NCBI GenBank assembly: GCA_001310415.1
Contig: BAXE01000013.1
Location: 62,001-126,000 of the forward strand
Length of the DNA: 64,000 nucleotides
From: Enterovibrio sp. JCM 19048
GTDB lineage: Bacteria; Pseudomonadota; Gammaproteobacteria; Enterobacterales; Vibrionaceae
Reading direction: 5' to 3'
How positions within the stretch are numbered: position 1 is the first letter of the stretch; every line of letters begins with the position of its first letter. Shown in pieces: positions 62,867 through 64,000 of this stretch. The position numbers and the translations under genes were made by a program. The notes beneath the pieces are model-generated. The model was not told where the DNA came from and ran no database searches. It worked only from the letters and a program-made list of their open reading frames with translations.

Positions 62867-64000
62867 ATGTCTAAGCAAGAGTTTGATTACATCATCATTG
62901 GAGCAGGTTCGGCAGGCTGTGTGCTAGCAGATCGCCTGACTGAATCCGGCGAGCACAAGGTGCTGATCCTTGAAGCGGGTGGCACAGACAAAAGCATTTT
63001 TATCCAGATGCCAACGGCGCTTTCCTACCCAATGAATACGGAAAAGTACGCCTGGCAATTTGAGACTAAGGAAGAAGCAGGGCTAGATGGCCGTAAGCTT
63101 CACTGTCCGCGAGGCAAAGTGCTGGGTGGCAGCTCATCCATCAATGGCATGGTGTATGTGCGCGGTCACGCCTGTGATTTTGATGAATGGGAAGAAAACG
63201 GCGCAGCAGGCTGGAATTACCAGAACTGTCTGCCGTATTTCAAACGCGCTGAAACCTGGGTGCGTGGCGCAGACGATTACCGCGGCGGGAATGGCCCGGT
63301 TGGTACCTGCAACGGCAATGATATGGCGCTGAATCCGCTGTATCGCGCCTTTATCGACGCAGGTGAACAGGCGGGTTATCCGGTCACTGAAGACTATAAC
63401 GGCTACCAACAGGAAGGCTTTGGCCCGATGCACATGACGGTAGATGGTGGGGTTCGTGCTTCCACATCCAACGCTTATCTGCGCCGCGCGCTTAAGCGTT
63501 CAAACCTCACGCTGATCAAAGGCGTGACGGTGAAAAAGATCCTGATTGAAAACCTGACGGCAACAGGCGTGGTCTACGAAAAAGACGCTCAGCAGTTTGA
63601 AGCAAAAGCGCGTAAAGAAGTCATCAGCGCCGCAGGTTCGATTGGGTCACCGCAACTCCTTCAGGTTTCCGGTGTAGGCCCCAAAGCTGTGTTGGAAAAA
63701 GCGGGCGTGGAAGTGAAACACGACCTGCCGGGGGTGGGCGAAAACCTGCAAGACCACCTTGAAGTTTACTTCCAGTATTACTGCAAACAGCCGATCACCT
63801 TGAACGGCAAACTTGGCCTGATCAGCAAAGGGTTGATCGGTGCGCGCTGGATTTTGTTTAAAGACGGCTTGGGTGCGACCAATCATTTTGAGTCCTGCGC
63901 CTTTATCCGCAGCCGCGCCGGGATCAAGTGGCCGAACATTCAATACCACTTCCTGCCTGCGGCGATCCGCTATGACGGAAAATCGGCCGTCAAAGGGCAT
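62867..64000 (+). CDS. betA: choline dehydrogenase, N-terminal part (runs off the window)
   Basis: A GMC-family flavoprotein that oxidises choline to betaine aldehyde, third gene of the bet operon. The FAD-binding start is [20 protein letters not shown], followed by ILEAGG, the GMC signature [20 protein letters not shown] and the second signature [16 protein letters not shown]. Some 378 codons are open to the window end with no break. The catalytic His region lies beyond the window. ATG 62867 is 18 bases after the betB stop, with GGGAG upstream. Confidence 0.94.
   Translation, partial: MSKQEFDYIIIGAGSAGCVLADRLTESGEHKVLILEAGGTDKSIFIQMPTALSYPMNTEKYAWQFETKEEAGLDGRKLHCPRGKVLGGSSSINGMVYVRGHACDFDEWEENGAAGWNYQNCLPYFKRAETWVRGADDYRGGNGPVGTCNGNDMALNPLYRAFIDAGEQAGYPVTEDYNGYQQEGFGPMHMTVDGGVRASTSNAYLRRALKRSNLTLIKGVTVKKILIENLTATGVVYEKDAQQFEAKARKEVISAAGSIGSPQLLQVSGVGPKAVLEKAGVEVKHDLPGVGENLQDHLEVYFQYYCKQPITLNGKLGLISKGLIGARWILFKDGLGATNHFESCAFIRSRAGIKWPNIQYHFLPAAIRYDGKSAVKGH

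Overview
The window is chromosomal DNA of a gammaproteobacterium, most likely a marine member of the Vibrionaceae (Grimontia, Enterovibrio or a relative). This is inferred from the gene set: FMN-riboswitch-controlled ribB, a betI-betB-betA osmoprotectant operon, a Bcr-type MFS pump, TRAP and SSS transporters, a LruC-domain surface protein and many LacI-type regulators. The genus is a guess from gene content; no rRNA or tRNA gene is present. About sixty places show the reading frame of a clearly recognisable protein stepping back by one base, as if one base were missing. This affects housekeeping and accessory genes alike, so it most likely reflects sequencing or assembly error. Genes are therefore annotated as full-length loci spanning the breaks.

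Layout. 1-9 kb: end of an alpha/beta hydrolase, agmatinase, patatin phospholipase, YjdM, an ABC1 kinase, a YdcF-like protein, a poly-HAMP chemoreceptor and a small membrane protein. 9.0-17.5 kb: a minus-strand carbohydrate operon that reads RpiR regulator, two-subunit transketolase, solute-binding protein, two permeases, FGGY kinase, ABC ATPase. 18.3-27.5 kb: a plus-strand locus of two sets of circularly permuted ATP-grasp, alpha-E and transglutaminase proteins plus a DUF2126 amidoligase, a predicted but uncharacterised peptide-forming system. 27.9-29.8 kb: a bufferin operon (bufA-bufB-bufC) for a copper-binding modified peptide. 29.9-30.3 kb: a GFA-family protein.

30.4-40.9 kb: a minus-strand cluster with the parts list for dissimilation of the C3 sulfonates dihydroxypropanesulfonate and sulfolactate: sulfite/sulfate exporter, SuyB, SuyA, Zn-dehydrogenase, SDR, HpsN-like dehydrogenase and a TRAP transporter. 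A divergent LacI regulator and two near-identical operators sit beside it. 41-45.7 kb: a lipoprotein, a LruC/GEVED secreted protein, an SDR and another lipoprotein. 45.8-51 kb: an alpha-galactoside module (SSS symporter, GH36 alpha-galactosidase, LacI regulator, two operators). 51-55.8 kb: a drug-efflux-like set (two ABC-2 permeases, HlyD, TolC) with no ATPase in sight. 56-60.4 kb: Bcr-type pump, ribB with its FMN riboswitch, a DUF2127 protein and a CLC chloride transporter. 60.7-64 kb: betI, betB and the start of betA behind a perfect 20-bp BetI-type palindrome.

The best candidates for new biology are the doubled ATP-grasp/alpha-E/transglutaminase locus, its close placement beside a bufferin operon, and the split-transketolase sugar operon, whose substrate cannot be named from sequence.
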